Positions 42,524 to 51,866 are shown, counted from the stretch's first letter. The stretch: DNA of 64,000 bases from Chryseobacterium contaminans (GCF_001684955.1 NZ_MAYF01000223.1:1-64000), one strand, 5' to 3'. The notes: a model not told the origin generated them from the letters alone. Program-made: numbers and translations.

Positions 42524-43288
42524 ATGGAGAAGTTAATACCAAGGCATGATGAAATCTTAAAGGAACTGGATGATAAAGGACATGTTCTTGTTCAGGATCT
42601 GTGCGAAAAACTTAATGTTTCTTCGGTTACGATACGAAAGGATTTGAACCATCTCGAAAGTCTGGGGCTTCTTTTTAGAAATCACGGGGGAGCAAGTAAG
42701 CAGGTAAGGTATGCTTATGAAAAAAATGTAGGAGAAAAAGAGAATATCAATGTGGAAGCGAAGCAGGCTATTGCTAAAGCAGCACTTCCGTTGATCCAGG
42801 AGAATGACTGTATCATATTGGCATCCGGAACTACGATGCATTATCTTGCCAGGATGCTGATGAACTTCGGTCCACTTACTGTTCTGACCTCTTCATTAAG
42901 AGTAGCTATTGAATTGTGTAATAATCCTAATATTAATGTCATTCAATTAGGTGGTGAAGTGAGGAAAAGCTCAACATCCATTGTAGGATCTATCTCGGAA
43001 GGTATTCTTAAACAGTTTTCATGTAATAAACTTTTTCTTGGGGTGGATGGGATTGATCTGGAATTTGGAATCAGTACATCTAATGCTGCAGAAGCACATC
43101 TTAATCAGGTTATGATTGAATGCGCAGATAAGACCGTAGTTCTTGCAGACTCTTCAAAATTGAACAAGAAAGGTTTTGGTAAAATAGCTTCGCTGGATGA
43201 AGTGGATTATCTGATTACAGATGAAGGGATCAGTAGAGAAGATATGTCTGCATTGGAAGAAAGAGGAGTTACTGTTATTGTAAAATAG
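42524..43288 (+). CDS. glpR: DeoR-family regulator, GlpR-like
   Basis: 254 aa. N-terminal winged HTH (about 4-58: RHDEILKELDDKGHVLVQDLCEKLNVSSVTIRKDL, GLLFRNHGGA), then the DeoR C-terminal sugar-phosphate sensor (VGEKENINVEAKQAIAKAAL, DCIILASGTTMHYLARML, LGGEVRKSSTSIVGS, ADSSKLNKKGFG). It is divergent from glpD with operator-like repeats between, which makes it the repressor of the glycerol genes. The exact effector is inferred from E. coli GlpR. Confidence 0.9.
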   Translation: MEKLIPRHDEILKELDDKGHVLVQDLCEKLNVSSVTIRKDLNHLESLGLLFRNHGGASKQVRYAYEKNVGEKENINVEAKQAIAKAALPLIQENDCIILASGTTMHYLARMLMNFGPLTVLTSSLRVAIELCNNPNINVIQLGGEVRKSSTSIVGSISEGILKQFSCNKLFLGVDGIDLEFGISTSNAAEAHLNQVMIECADKTVVLADSSKLNKKGFGKIASLDEVDYLITDEGISREDMSALEERGVTVIVK

Positions 43289-43320
43289 AGTGTATTTTAC
43301 TTATCGGGTTATTTAAAATT

Positions 43321-43358
43321 AAAATAGAGACAGTCTGGTTTCAGAAAGTCCCTATTTT
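43321..43358. terminator. Weak convergent terminator between glpR and the acetyltransferase
   Basis: AAAATAGAGAC (43321-43331) and GTCCCTATTTT (43348-43358) pair with one mismatch, 16-nt loop, AT-rich flanks on both sides. Confidence 0.5.
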
Positions 43359-43377
43359 AAATTAAAAATGAATCGTT

Positions 43378-43821
43378 TTATACTTTCCAGAAAAATCTTT
43401 CTTTATTTTTTCTTTCCGCTCCAAGCCGCGAGTAGAATTTAATCGCCCCTGTATTAAAGCTCGGTGTTTGCCACTGAATTATCTGGCAGTCCTGTTCTTT
43501 TGAAAGAACTCTTATTAACTCCATTATTTGTTTTCCTGTTCCGTTTCCTCTTGCGTTTTCTTTTAGGAATAAGCAGTCAACGTACATATAATAGCCTGCA
43601 TCCCAGGTTGAAAACTGTTTGAAGAATGTGGCATAACCTATTATTTCAGTATCAGATTCAGCAATCAGACATTTTATATTTGAATCCGGATCGAAGATAT
43701 ATTTAGATAGCAACTGTATCTTGTTCTCTTCCTTAAAGGAACTCTTTTCATATTGGGCATGAGCTTTACAGAGTTCAATAATGGAGCTTAGGTCTTTTTC
43801 TTCGGCAAATCTTATTTTCAT
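43378..43821 (-). CDS. GNAT-family N-acetyltransferase
   Basis: About 147 aa from the ATG of MKIRFAEEKDLSSIIELC; the open frame upstream overlaps the rhodanese gene in another frame and is not family-like. The acetyl-CoA site reads YVDCLFLKENARGNGTGKQIMELI (RGxGxG/A variant), followed by IIQWQTPSFNTGAIKFYSRLGAERK, the typical NxxAxxFYxxxG motif. The substrate is unknown. It lies 16 bp downstream of the rhodanese gene in a two-gene operon opposite LysR. Confidence 0.87.
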   Translation of the reverse strand: MKIRFAEEKDLSSIIELCKAHAQYEKSSFKEENKIQLLSKYIFDPDSNIKCLIAESDTEIIGYATFFKQFSTWDAGYYMYVDCLFLKENARGNGTGKQIMELIRVLSKEQDCQIIQWQTPSFNTGAIKFYSRLGAERKNKERFFWKV

Positions 43822-43837
43822 ATTTCTTAAAGGTGGT

Positions 43838-44230
43838 TTAACAGGCGCATACGAATGTAGAGCCATTGGTAGGATGAGTTCCTTCTGTGGCATAACCGTC
43901 AAATTTCCACCATTCAATTCCTCCTATTAATTCAATAACCTTAAATCCTAATTTAGTCATTTTTAAAGCTCCTTTTGTTGATGCGTTACAACCAATTCCA
44001 TCACAATAGCAGACATATATTTTTGATTGATCAAGATGCTGTGTGTTCTCTTCTGTCATTTCCCGATGTGGAAGATTGATGGCAGATGGAATATGTTCTT
44101 TGTTGTAGCCACTAGGTTTTCGGGTATCTACCGCAATATAGTCGGTGCTGTTTTGAAATACCTCATATAAGTCTGAAGGATCCATTTCGTACATTAATTT
44201 TTTCTGGTAGAATTCAATTTGTTCTTGCAT
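43838..44230 (-). CDS. Rhodanese-like domain protein
   Basis: 130 aa from ATG 44230 (MQEQIEFYQKKLMYEMD); the longer open frame begins with TTG. Rhodanese fold with YIAVDTRKPSGYNKEHIPSAINLPHREM and active-site loop VCYCDGIGCNASTKGAL. The catalytic Cys in the C-D-G-I-G-C loop gives a six-residue loop as in single-domain sulfurtransferases. The C terminus ends in CAC. It likely carries persulfide sulfur. Divergent from a MetR-like LysR regulator through symmetrical promoters. Confidence 0.88.
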   Translation of the reverse strand: MQEQIEFYQKKLMYEMDPSDLYEVFQNSTDYIAVDTRKPSGYNKEHIPSAINLPHREMTEENTQHLDQSKIYVCYCDGIGCNASTKGALKMTKLGFKVIELIGGIEWWKFDGYATEGTHPTNGSTFVCAC

Positions 44231-44251
44231 GATTTTAAATTGTTTATGATG

Positions 44252-44259
44252 CAAAGTTA
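44252..44259 (-). promoter_or_regulatory. -7 element of the rhodanese operon
   Basis: The minus strand reads TAACTTTG, continuing as TAACTTTGCAT, the exact mirror of the LysR promoter at 44351-44361. Leader about 18 nt. Confidence 0.6.
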
Positions 44260-44350
44260 TGCTCAGGCTTCTTTTTTTTCTAAGAATGAAATTGAATACT
44301 ATGCAGTTTTATATGAAATATTTTCAGACATTATTTTTTTGTTAGATTGT

Positions 44351-44358
44351 TAACTTTG
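44351..44358 (+). promoter_or_regulatory. -7 element of the LysR gene, leaderless transcript likely
   Basis: TAACTTTG ends 4 nt before the ATG at 44363. With the usual 4-6 nt from the -7 box to the start site, transcription would begin at or next to the start codon. Confidence 0.6.
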
Positions 44359-44362
44359 CATT

Positions 44363-45259
44363 ATGGAAATCAAGTTTTTAAAACTTATTAAAACAATTGC
44401 AGAAGAAGGAAGTATTGCCGGTTCTTCTGAAAAACTATTTTTAACACAGTCAGCACTAAGTCATCAGCTTAAAGATCTTGAAATCCAGCTTGGTTTTAAA
44501 GTGTTTTACAGGACACGGAACAAATGGGAGCTAACTGAAGAGGGAAGTGTGCTTTATAAAACTGCGTGTACGGTAATGGACAGTATTGGGAATGGCTTGA
44601 ATGCTATTCAACAAATAAGAGCCGGAGCAGCAGGTGTAATAAAAATCAGTACAGAATGTTACTCATTCTATCATGGGTTGCCTATGTTTATTCAGAGAAT
44701 GAAAGTCCTGTATCCTGAAATTGAGGTAGACTTAGTATTGGAAGCCACTCATCAGCCTGTTGAGAAAGTAATATCCAATGAAATAGACATTGCAGTTGTT
44801 ACTTCAAAGCCTTCTGGTAATAAAGATTTGGTAAGCATTGAGATTTTTGAAGATGAAATTTTTGCTGTCATGCATCAGGAAAATCTTCTGAATGATTTGG
44901 AATATGTTGCTGCTGATAATTTTCTGGATGTTCATTTAATTATTCATTCTTTTCCGTTGAAAACGGTTTCTGTTTATGAAAAATTTCTGAACCCAAACGG
45001 AATAATGCCGGTAAAGATTTCTGCAGTTCCTTTAACAGAAGTAGCATTGGAAATGGTACAGGCTAATATGGGAATTACCTGTATGCCGAAATGGGCATTA
45101 AGCTCCTTCAGGCTATCCGATGAACTGAAGTTAAAAAAGATCGGGAGTAAAGGTTTGAAAAGAAAGCATTATCTGGTCGTAAGGAAATCAGATATTGGAA
45201 AAAAATATGTTAGTGATTTTCTTTTGAACTTCAAAGAATATTTTCAAAATTTCGGATAG
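44363..45259 (+). CDS. LysR-family transcriptional regulator, MetR-like
   Basis: 298 aa. N-terminal winged HTH (about 1-60: FLKLIKTIAEEGSIAGSSEKLFLTQSALSHQLKDLE, GFKVFYRTRNKWELTEEG). The effector-binding domain (about 90-295) has ISTECYSFYHGLPMFIQRMKVLYPEIEVDLVLEATHQPVEKV, like MetR homologues. It is divergent from the rhodanese/GNAT operon, which is its probable target by the usual LysR arrangement. A role in sulfur or methionine metabolism is suggested by family and context only. Confidence 0.9.
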   Translation: MEIKFLKLIKTIAEEGSIAGSSEKLFLTQSALSHQLKDLEIQLGFKVFYRTRNKWELTEEGSVLYKTACTVMDSIGNGLNAIQQIRAGAAGVIKISTECYSFYHGLPMFIQRMKVLYPEIEVDLVLEATHQPVEKVISNEIDIAVVTSKPSGNKDLVSIEIFEDEIFAVMHQENLLNDLEYVAADNFLDVHLIIHSFPLKTVSVYEKFLNPNGIMPVKISAVPLTEVALEMVQANMGITCMPKWALSSFRLSDELKLKKIGSKGLKRKHYLVVRKSDIGKKYVSDFLLNFKEYFQNFG

Positions 45260-45314
45260 TTTTTTGTTCGGAATCGCTAAATGATTAAAAATCAAAATAT
45301 TTTACTCAAAATAT

Positions 45315-45344
45315 TTGTCGGTTACAAAATTATTCATAAATTTG
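45315..45344 (+). promoter_or_regulatory. Promoter of the rplC (S10/spc/alpha) operon
   Basis: TTG (45315-45317), exactly 19 nt, TAAATTTG (45337-45344): near-ideal. The predicted start lies about 100 nt before rplC, giving a leader. This promoter makes the large ribosomal cluster independent of rpsJ. Confidence 0.85.
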
Positions 45345-45371
45345 CACACTCATTTTAGGAGCGTAGTGTGC
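45344..45371 (+). promoter_or_regulatory. Leader hairpin upstream of rplC
   Basis: GCACACT (45344-45350) and AGTGTGC (45365-45371) form a perfect 7-bp dyad with a 14-nt loop, beginning at about the transcription start. Could serve autogenous control (for example by L4 or L3) or mRNA stability; no Rfam class is recognised. Confidence 0.45.
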
Positions 45372-45450
45372 CTATATCAAAAGTAGAAATCACTTCAGAC
45401 TTCCGAAAAATGGAGAAAAATAAAGGATAAATTTTATTATAATATAAACA

Positions 45451-46074
45451 ATGTCAGGTATTATTGGTAAAAAAATCGGTATGACATCTTTGTTTAACGA
45501 AGAAGGGAAAAACATTCCTTGTACAGTTATTCAAGCTGGTCCATGCTCGATTTTACAGGTCAGAACCTTAGAAAACGACGGTTATACAGCTGTGCAGTTA
45601 GGTTTCGATGACAAGAGTGAGAAGAACGTTGGTAAAGCGTTAGCTGGCCATTTTAAAAAGGCTGGTTCTGCTCCTAAAGCTAAATTAGTTGAATTCCACG
45701 ATGGATTCGCAGATGCTAAAGTAGGAGAGGAAGTAAATGTTCAATTATTCATCGAAGGTGAATATGTAGACGTAACAGGAACTTCAAAAGGTAAAGGTTT
45801 CCAAGGTGTTGTTAAAAGACACGGATTTGGAGGTGTAATGCAGGCAACTCATGGTCAGCACAACAGACTTAGAGCTCCAGGTTCTATCGGTGCTGGATCT
45901 GACCCTTCAAGAGTATTCAAAGGGATGAGAATGGCTGGAAGAATGGGAGGTAAGCAGGTAACTGTTCAAAACCTTCAAGTGTTAAAAGTTGATCAAGAAC
46001 AAAATCTTTTAGTAGTAAAAGGTGCTGTTCCGGGAGCTAAAAATTCTTATGTAATTATCAGAAAATGGAACTAG
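45451..46074 (+). CDS. rplC: 50S ribosomal protein L3
   Basis: 207 aa, [31 protein letters not shown] is diagnostic. Binds the 3' end of 23S rRNA near the peptidyl-transferase centre; the extended loop [19 protein letters not shown]...[27 protein letters not shown] is intact and contains the Gln methylated by PrmB elsewhere. First gene of the operon, with its own promoter; its last 10 bases overlap the start of rplD. Confidence 0.98.
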   Translation: MSGIIGKKIGMTSLFNEEGKNIPCTVIQAGPCSILQVRTLENDGYTAVQLGFDDKSEKNVGKALAGHFKKAGSAPKAKLVEFHDGFADAKVGEEVNVQLFIEGEYVDVTGTSKGKGFQGVVKRHGFGGVMQATHGQHNRLRAPGSIGAGSDPSRVFKGMRMAGRMGGKQVTVQNLQVLKVDQEQNLLVVKGAVPGAKNSYVIIRKWN

Positions 46075-46694
46075 TAGTATTAAATACATCAGGAAAAGAG
46101 ACCGGAAGAAAAGTAACTCTAGACGAAACAGTATTCGGAATTGAGCCAAATCAGCACGCGGTTTACTTAGAAGTTAAACAGTACCTTGCTGCACAAAGAC
46201 AAGGAACTCATAAAGCAAAAGAAAGAAGCGAAATTACTGCTTCTACTAAAAAGCTTAAGAAGCAAAAAGGATCAGGATCTGCTAGATACGGTGATATCAA
46301 ATCTCCAGTATTCAGAGGTGGAGGTAGAGTATTTGGACCAAAACCAAGAGACTACAGATTCAAATTGAACAAAGCTCTTAAGAGATTAGCTAAAAAATCT
46401 GTTTTATCTCAGAAAATGAGAGATAACAGCATCAAAGTTTTAGAAGATATGAGCTTTGCAGCTCCTAAGACTAAAGATTTCATCAATGTATTAAATGCAT
46501 TGGAACTTAACGGTAAAAAATCTTTATTCGTTCTTCCTGAAGCTAACAAGAATGTGTATTTATCTTCAAGAAACTTACCTAAAGCTAAAGTAATGAACTT
46601 CAACGAAATCAGTTCTTACGATTTAGTTAACGCTGGTGAGATCATTTTCTTCGAAGGTGCAGTTGAAAAATTCCAGGAAAATTTAAAGAAATAA
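46065..46694 (+). CDS. rplD: 50S ribosomal protein L4
   Basis: 209 aa. Long exit-tunnel loop present ([42 protein letters not shown]); the macrolide-related tunnel tip looks standard. In E. coli L4 represses its own operon through the leader, and a leader hairpin is present here. The ATG lies within the last codons of rplC (10-bp overlap), implying translational coupling. Confidence 0.98.
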   Translation: MELVVLNTSGKETGRKVTLDETVFGIEPNQHAVYLEVKQYLAAQRQGTHKAKERSEITASTKKLKKQKGSGSARYGDIKSPVFRGGGRVFGPKPRDYRFKLNKALKRLAKKSVLSQKMRDNSIKVLEDMSFAAPKTKDFINVLNALELNGKKSLFVLPEANKNVYLSSRNLPKAKVMNFNEISSYDLVNAGEIIFFEGAVEKFQENLKK

Positions 46695-46697
46695 GTC

Positions 46698-46988
46698 ATG
46701 TCAGTTATTATTAAACCAGTTATTTCAGAAAAGGCTAACTACCTTACAGATTTAAGAGGTACTTATTCTTTCTTAGTGAACCCTAAGGCGAATAAGATCG
46801 AGATCAAAAAGGCTGTTGAAGCAGCTTACGGTGTAAAAGTAGCAGACGTTAACACAATGATTTATGCTCCGAAGGTTTCTTCAAAATACACTAAAAAAGG
46901 TCTTCAAGTAGGAAAGACAAACAAATTGAAAAAAGCGGTAATCAAACTTGCTGAAGGTGAGGTTATCGATATTTTTGCTGTAAATTAA
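46698..46988 (+). CDS. rplW: 50S ribosomal protein L23
   Basis: 96 aa. MSVIIKPVISEKANYLTD with KANKIEIKKAVEAAYGVKVADVNTM are family landmarks. It sits at the tunnel exit and docks trigger factor and SRP. 3 bp after rplD, 22 bp before rplB. Confidence 0.98.
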   Translation: MSVIIKPVISEKANYLTDLRGTYSFLVNPKANKIEIKKAVEAAYGVKVADVNTMIYAPKVSSKYTKKGLQVGKTNKLKKAVIKLAEGEVIDIFAVN

Positions 46989-47010
46989 TTATTAATTATA
47001 AATAATAGTA

Positions 47011-47832
47011 ATGTCTGTTAGAAAATTAAAACCTATCACCCCGGGACAGAGATTCAGAATTGTAAACAATTTTGAGGAAATTACTACTAACAAACCAGAG
47101 AAATCTCTAGTAGTTGGTATTAAAAAGTCAGGTGGACGTAACAATACAGGTAAAATGACCATGCGTTACACCGGAGGTGGACACAAAAAGAAATACAGAA
47201 TTATTGACTTCAAAAGAAACAAAGCAAACGTTGAAGCAACTGTAAAATCTGTAGAATACGATCCAAACAGAACTGCATTTATCGCTTTATTAGAGTACGC
47301 AGATGGAGAGAAGAGATATATCATCGCTCCAAACGGTATCAAAGTTGATCAGAAAGTAGTTTCAGGTGAAAGCGTTGAACCAAATGTAGGTAACGCAATG
47401 AAGTTGAAAAATATTCCATTAGGTACTGTTATCTCTTGTGTTGAAATGAAGCCTGGTCAAGGTGCAATTTTAGCAAGAAGTGCTGGTTCTTCAGCTCAAT
47501 TAACTTCTAGAGACGGTAAGTATGCAATCATCAAATTACCTTCAGGAGAATCAAGAATGATCCTTACTGAATGTATGGCAATGATTGGATCAGTTTCCAA
47601 CTCAGATCACCAATTAACTGTATCAGGTAAGGCTGGTAGAAGCAGATGGTTAGGTAGAAGACCAAGAACAAGAGCGGTTGTAATGAACCCAGTAGATCAC
47701 CCAATGGGTGGTGGTGAAGGACGTTCTTCAGGAGGTCACCCAAGATCTAGAAACGGTAAACCAGCTAAAGGTTACAAAACTAGAAAGAAAAACAAAGTGT
47801 CTAACCGTTACATCGTATCTAAAAGAAAATAA
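47011..47832 (+). CDS. rplB: 50S ribosomal protein L2
   Basis: 273 aa, needed for subunit joining and peptidyl transfer. Shows [30 protein letters not shown] and the C-terminal [41 protein letters not shown], including the conserved active-centre His in [12 protein letters not shown]. Tight spacing to rpsS (2 bp). Confidence 0.98.
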   Translation: MSVRKLKPITPGQRFRIVNNFEEITTNKPEKSLVVGIKKSGGRNNTGKMTMRYTGGGHKKKYRIIDFKRNKANVEATVKSVEYDPNRTAFIALLEYADGEKRYIIAPNGIKVDQKVVSGESVEPNVGNAMKLKNIPLGTVISCVEMKPGQGAILARSAGSSAQLTSRDGKYAIIKLPSGESRMILTECMAMIGSVSNSDHQLTVSGKAGRSRWLGRRPRTRAVVMNPVDHPMGGGEGRSSGGHPRSRNGKPAKGYKTRKKNKVSNRYIVSKRK

Positions 47833-47834
47833 TT

Positions 47835-48113
47835 ATGGCAAGATCACTTAAGAAAGGACCGTTCATTCATCATACTTTAGATAAGAAGGTTCAGGCAAAT
47901 ATAGAGTCTGGTAAAAAGACTGTTATCAAAACTTGGTCTAGAGCATCTATGATTTCTCCAGACTTCGTAGGACAAACTATTGCTGTACACAACGGGAAAT
48001 CTTTTATCCCAGTTTACGTTACAGAAAACATGGTTGGTCACAAGTTAGGCGAATTTTCTCCAACAAGATCTTTCAGAGGTCATGGTGGTAACAAAAACAA
48101 AGGAAGCAGATAA
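47835..48113 (+). CDS. rpsS: 30S ribosomal protein S19
   Basis: 92 aa. [19 protein letters not shown] and [17 protein letters not shown] are diagnostic. Part of the 30S head near S13. 2 bp from both neighbours. Confidence 0.98.
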   Translation: MARSLKKGPFIHHTLDKKVQANIESGKKTVIKTWSRASMISPDFVGQTIAVHNGKSFIPVYVTENMVGHKLGEFSPTRSFRGHGGNKNKGSR

Positions 48114-48115
48114 TC

Positions 48116-48514
48116 ATGGGATCAAGAAAACAAGATAGTTCAATCGCAAGAAAAGAAGCTAACAAAGACGTTGTAAAAGCTTCATTAAATAATTGCCCGT
48201 CTTCTCCAAGAAAAATGAGATTAGTTGCTGATATCATTAGAGGAGAGCAGGTAGATAAAGCTCTTTATATCTTAAAATATTCTAAGAAGGATGCTTCTAA
48301 CAAATTAGAAAAATTACTTCTTTCTGCTATGGCAAACTGGCAGGTGAAAAACGAAGGTGCGGATATTGAAGAAGCTAACCTTATCGTTAAAGAAATCTTC
48401 GTGGATAGCGCAAGACAATTGAAGAGACTAAGACCAGCTCCACAAGGTAGAGGGTATAGAATCAGAAAAAGATCTAACCACGTTACATTAATCTTAGGTA
48501 ATAAAGAAAATTAA
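48116..48514 (+). CDS. rplV: 50S ribosomal protein L22
   Basis: 132 aa. The globular part [34 protein letters not shown] and the tunnel beta-hairpin [29 protein letters not shown] are present with no obvious insertion (the site of macrolide-resistance changes). An N-terminal extension [18 protein letters not shown] is longer than in E. coli. Confidence 0.97.
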   Translation: MGSRKQDSSIARKEANKDVVKASLNNCPSSPRKMRLVADIIRGEQVDKALYILKYSKKDASNKLEKLLLSAMANWQVKNEGADIEEANLIVKEIFVDSARQLKRLRPAPQGRGYRIRKRSNHVTLILGNKEN

Positions 48515-48521
48515 TCAAGGT

Positions 48522-49271
48522 ATGGGACAGAAGACAAATCCAATTGGTAATAGATTAGGTATCATCAGAGGATGGGATTCTAACTGGTTTGGTGGAAACG
48601 ATTATGGAGACAGAATCGCTGAAGACTACAAAATCAGAAGATACCTTGAGGCTAGATTATCTAAAGGTGGTATTTCAAAAATCTATATTGAAAGAACACT
48701 TAAATTAGTAACAGTTACAATCACTACTGCTAGACCAGGACTTATCATCGGTAAAGGAGGTCAGGAAGTTGATAAATTAAAAGAAGAGTTGAAGAAACTT
48801 ACAGGTAAGGATATTCAAATCAACATCTTCGAAATCAAAAGACCTGAATTAGATGCTGTACTAGTTGCTGATAGTATTTCTAAGCAAATTGAAAACAGAA
48901 TTTCTTACAGAAGAGCTGTTAAAATGGCAATGGCAAGTACTATGAGAATGGGTGCTGAAGGTATCAAAGTTCAGATCTCTGGTAGATTGAACGGAGCTGA
49001 AATGGCAAGATCAGAATCTTTCAAAGAAGGAAGAATTCCATTGTCAACTTTCAGAGCTGATATCGATTACCACTGGGCAGAAGCTCACACTACTTATGGT
49101 AGACTAGGTGTAAAAGTTTGGATCATGAAAGGTGAAGTTTACGGTAAAAGAGAACTTTCTCCACTAGTGGGACAACAGAAAAAAGGAGGTCAGTCAGACA
49201 GAGGAAACAGAGGAGGAGACAGAGACAACAGAAGACCTAGAAAAAACAACAACAATAACAATAATAATTAA
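48522..49271 (+). CDS. rpsC: 30S ribosomal protein S3
   Basis: 249 aa. KH domain (about 40-110, [22 protein letters not shown]) and C-terminal domain with [22 protein letters not shown] and [13 protein letters not shown]3 is at the mRNA entry and has helicase-related activity. The C terminus ends in a low-complexity tail rich in Gly/Arg/Asp then eight Asn ([12 protein letters not shown]), coded by mixed AAC/AAT codons. A 97-bp gap with a tandem repeat separates it from rplP. Confidence 0.97.
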   Translation: MGQKTNPIGNRLGIIRGWDSNWFGGNDYGDRIAEDYKIRRYLEARLSKGGISKIYIERTLKLVTVTITTARPGLIIGKGGQEVDKLKEELKKLTGKDIQINIFEIKRPELDAVLVADSISKQIENRISYRRAVKMAMASTMRMGAEGIKVQISGRLNGAEMARSESFKEGRIPLSTFRADIDYHWAEAHTTYGRLGVKVWIMKGEVYGKRELSPLVGQQKKGGQSDRGNRGGDRDNRRPRKNNNNNNNN

Positions 49272-49330
49272 AATTTTAGATTAGAGTTTTGAGTTTTAAA
49301 TTACCGTTACTTTTTTAAAATTAAAAAAAA

Positions 49331-49358
49331 TCTAAAATCTAAAATCTAAAATCTAAAA
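49331..49358. repeat. 7-bp tandem repeat TCTAAAA x4 between rpsC and rplP
   Basis: Four exact TCTAAAA units. AATTTTAGATT upstream (about 49272-49282) is the reverse complement of the repeat phase AATCTAAAATT, so slipped hairpins are possible. It sits in the 97-bp rpsC-rplP interval in an otherwise tightly packed operon. Confidence 0.88.
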
Positions 49359-49368
49359 TTTAGAAATT

Positions 49369-49794
49369 ATGTTACAACCAAAAAGAACCAAATTCCGTAG
49401 AGTTCACAAGATGAAGATGAAGGGGAATGCCCAGAGAGGTAGTCAACTTGCATACGGAACTTTTGGGATCAAAGCAACTGAAGGAGCTTGGATCACTGCA
49501 AGACAAATTGAAGCGGCTCGTATTGCTGCGACAAGATATATGAAGAGAGAAGGTCAACTATGGATCAAAATCTTCCCGGATAAGCCAATTACTAAAAAAC
49601 CAGCGGAAGTACGTATGGGTAAAGGTAAAGGTGCTGTTGAATATTGGGTAGCTGTAGTAAAACCAGGTAAAATTATGTTCGAAGTAGGTGGAGTTCCTTA
49701 CGAAGTAGCGAAAGAAGCTCTTAGACTTGCTGCACAGAAATTACCAGTAGTTACTAAATTCGTAGTTGCTAACGATTTTGTTAAACCTCTATAA
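49369..49794 (+). CDS. rplP: 50S ribosomal protein L16
   Basis: 141 aa. [19 protein letters not shown] and the flexible loop with AVRMGKGKG-type segment ([23 protein letters not shown]) near A-site tRNA are intact. rpmC follows closely. Confidence 0.98.
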   Translation: MLQPKRTKFRRVHKMKMKGNAQRGSQLAYGTFGIKATEGAWITARQIEAARIAATRYMKREGQLWIKIFPDKPITKKPAEVRMGKGKGAVEYWVAVVKPGKIMFEVGGVPYEVAKEALRLAAQKLPVVTKFVVANDFVKPL

Positions 49795-49806
49795 TCTTTG
49801 AATACA

Positions 49807-49992
49807 ATGAAAAAAGCTGATATTAAAAATTTAAGCGCGGGTGATATTCAAGCTCAATTAACTGAAGCAAAAGCTCAATATTCTAAATTGAAATTGGCTC
49901 ATGCAATCAGCCCAATTGAAAACCCGATTCAAATCAGAGATTTGAGAAAAACAATCGCAAGACTAAACACTGAGTTAACTAACAAACAATAA
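49807..49992 (+). CDS. rpmC: 50S ribosomal protein L29
   Basis: 61 aa from ATG 49807 (MKKADIKNLSAGDIQAQL); the frame is open from a TTG three codons earlier, but MKKADIK is the family's usual start. Helical hairpin with IRDLRKTIARLNTEL. Neighbours L23 at the tunnel exit. 12 bp from rpsQ. Confidence 0.96.
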   Translation: MKKADIKNLSAGDIQAQLTEAKAQYSKLKLAHAISPIENPIQIRDLRKTIARLNTELTNKQ

Positions 49993-50004
49993 TTTCATTT
50001 TACA

Positions 50005-50259
50005 ATGGATAGAAATTTAAGAAAAGAAAGAATCGGAGTGGTTTCCAGCAATAAAATGGAAAAGACCATTGTTGTTAGTGAAACGATGAGAATGAAGCAC
50101 CCGATGTACGGTAAATTCGTATTAAAAACGAAAAAATATACTGCACACGACGAGAACAACGAATGCAACGAGGGAGATACAGTTTTGATCCAAGAAACTA
50201 GACCTTTGAGCAAGAACAAGAGATGGAGATTAGTAAGAATCATTGAAAAAGCTAAGTAA
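50005..50259 (+). CDS. rpsQ: 30S ribosomal protein S17
   Basis: 84 aa OB-fold primary rRNA binder. [21 protein letters not shown] and [20 protein letters not shown] are diagnostic. 2 bp before rplN. Confidence 0.98.
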   Translation: MDRNLRKERIGVVSSNKMEKTIVVSETMRMKHPMYGKFVLKTKKYTAHDENNECNEGDTVLIQETRPLSKNKRWRLVRIIEKAK

Positions 50260-50261
50260 TA

Positions 50262-50630
50262 ATGTTACAAACAGAATCAAGATTAAAAGTTGCTGATAAC
50301 ACAGGTGCAAAAGAAGTACTAGTTATCAGAGTTCTGGGAGGAACCAGAAGAAGATATGCTTCAGTTGGTGATAAAATCGTTGTTACTATCAAGGATTCTA
50401 CGCCATCAGGAAACGCTAAAAAAGGTCAGGTATCTAAAGCTGTAGTAGTAAGAACTAAAAAAGCAGTAAGAAGAAAAGATGGTTCATACATCAAATTCGA
50501 CGACAATGCTTGTGTATTACTAAACGCAGCAGGAGAAATGAGAGGAACTCGTGTTTTCGGACCAGTTGCTCGTGAGTTGAGAGACAAAGAATATATGAAA
50601 ATCATTTCATTAGCTCCTGAAGTACTTTAA
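50262..50630 (+). CDS. rplN: 50S ribosomal protein L14
   Basis: 122 aa. [27 protein letters not shown] and [20 protein letters not shown] are typical. Located at the subunit interface and the binding site of RsfS. 21 bp before rplX. Confidence 0.98.
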   Translation: MLQTESRLKVADNTGAKEVLVIRVLGGTRRRYASVGDKIVVTIKDSTPSGNAKKGQVSKAVVVRTKKAVRRKDGSYIKFDDNACVLLNAAGEMRGTRVFGPVARELRDKEYMKIISLAPEVL

Positions 50631-50651
50631 TTTTTAAAATTTTTTAAAGAA

Positions 50652-50978
50652 ATGTCAAAGTTAAAAATAAAAAGAGGAGATAACGTAATCATTACTACTG
50701 GTAAGAAAGATATCAAAGGTAAGACTGGTGAAGTTATTGAAGTGATCAAGAAAGAAGGAAGAGACCCTAGAGTAGTTGTTGCAGGACTTAACATCATCAA
50801 AAAGCACGTTAAGCCTTCAGCTTCAAATCCTCAAGGAGGAATCGTTGAAAGAGAAGCTTCTATTCATATCTCAAACGTAGCTTTAGTTGGTAAAGACGGA
50901 AAAGCTATCAAAGTAGGTTATAAAATCGAAGGAGATAAGAAAGTAAGAATCAACAAAAAAACGGGTGAAACTTTATAA
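50652..50978 (+). CDS. rplX: 50S ribosomal protein L24
   Basis: 108 aa KOW-domain assembly initiator. KRGDNVIITTGKKDIKGKTGEVIEV is the KOW motif; HVKPSASNPQGGIVEREASIHISNVAL follows. Standard length. Confidence 0.98.
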   Translation: MSKLKIKRGDNVIITTGKKDIKGKTGEVIEVIKKEGRDPRVVVAGLNIIKKHVKPSASNPQGGIVEREASIHISNVALVGKDGKAIKVGYKIEGDKKVRINKKTGETL

Positions 50979-50991
50979 TTTTAAATAACAC

Positions 50992-51543
50992 ATGGAATAT
51001 ATAGCAAGACCCAAAAAAGCATATAAAGAGACAATTGTTCCTGCAATGATGGAAGAATTCGGGTATAAGTCAGTAATGCAAGTACCTAAATTAGAGAAAA
51101 TCGTTGTATCACAAGGTTTAGGTGATGCTACTGCAGACAAAAAAATCATTGATTATGCTGTAGAAGAGCTTACAAATATCACAGGTCAAAAGGCTGTTGG
51201 TACAATCTCTAAAAAAGACGAAGCTGCTTTCAAATTGAGAAAAGGAATGCCTGTAGGTGCTAAAGTAACATTGAGAGCTGACAGAATGTATGAATTCTTA
51301 GACAGACTTACTTCTTCTGCTTTACCTCGTATCAGAGATTTCTCTGGAATCAAAGCAGATGGTTTCGATGGTAGAGGTAACTACAACTTAGGTATTACTG
51401 AGCAGATTATCTTCCCTGAAATCGTAATTGACAAAGTGAAAAAAATCCAAGGGATGGACATCACTTTCGTAACTACTGCGAAAACAGATAAAGAAGCTAA
51501 AGCATTATTAACTCACTTCGGTTTACCATTTAAAAAGAACTAA
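50992..51543 (+). CDS. rplE: 50S ribosomal protein L5
   Basis: 183 aa 5S-rRNA-binding protein. [30 protein letters not shown] and [20 protein letters not shown] are diagnostic. 3 bp before rpsN. Confidence 0.98.
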   Translation: MEYIARPKKAYKETIVPAMMEEFGYKSVMQVPKLEKIVVSQGLGDATADKKIIDYAVEELTNITGQKAVGTISKKDEAAFKLRKGMPVGAKVTLRADRMYEFLDRLTSSALPRIRDFSGIKADGFDGRGNYNLGITEQIIFPEIVIDKVKKIQGMDITFVTTAKTDKEAKALLTHFGLPFKKN

Positions 51544-51546
51544 GAA

Positions 51547-51816
51547 ATGGCTAAAGAATCAATGAAAGCGCGTGAGCGCAAAAGAGAAGCACTAGTTGCT
51601 AAATACGCTGCTAAAAGACAAGCTCTTAAAGAAGCTGGTGATTACGAAGGACTTCAAAAATTGCCTAAAAATGCTTCTCCTGTAAGATTACACAACAGAT
51701 GTAAACTAACAGGTAGACCAAGAGGATACATGAGAACGTTTGGTATTTCCAGAGTAACTTTCAGAGAAATGGCTAACAACGGTCTTATCCCAGGTGTAAG
51801 AAAAGCTAGTTGGTAA
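51547..51816 (+). CDS. rpsN: 30S ribosomal protein S14, zinc-free form
   Basis: 89 aa. The C-terminal [43 protein letters not shown] lacks the CxxC pairs of the zinc-binding (61 aa) type, so this is the C-minus form. A 145-bp gap with a strong hairpin follows before rpsH. Confidence 0.97.
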   Translation: MAKESMKARERKREALVAKYAAKRQALKEAGDYEGLQKLPKNASPVRLHNRCKLTGRPRGYMRTFGISRVTFREMANNGLIPGVRKASW

Positions 51817-51866
51817 TAACTACTAATAAAAATCGGAACAATTAAGTTGTTCAGATACTAAAGATA

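Noticed and set aside
45410-45430. Six-codon upstream ORF (MEKNKG) in the rplC leader
   Set aside because: Could be a leader peptide, but short frames occur by chance and there is no attenuator structure following it.
27523-45450. Genomic island or prophage between rpsJ and rplC
   Set aside because: No integrase, tRNA border, direct repeats or shift in composition was seen; the genes are ordinary flavobacterial functions.
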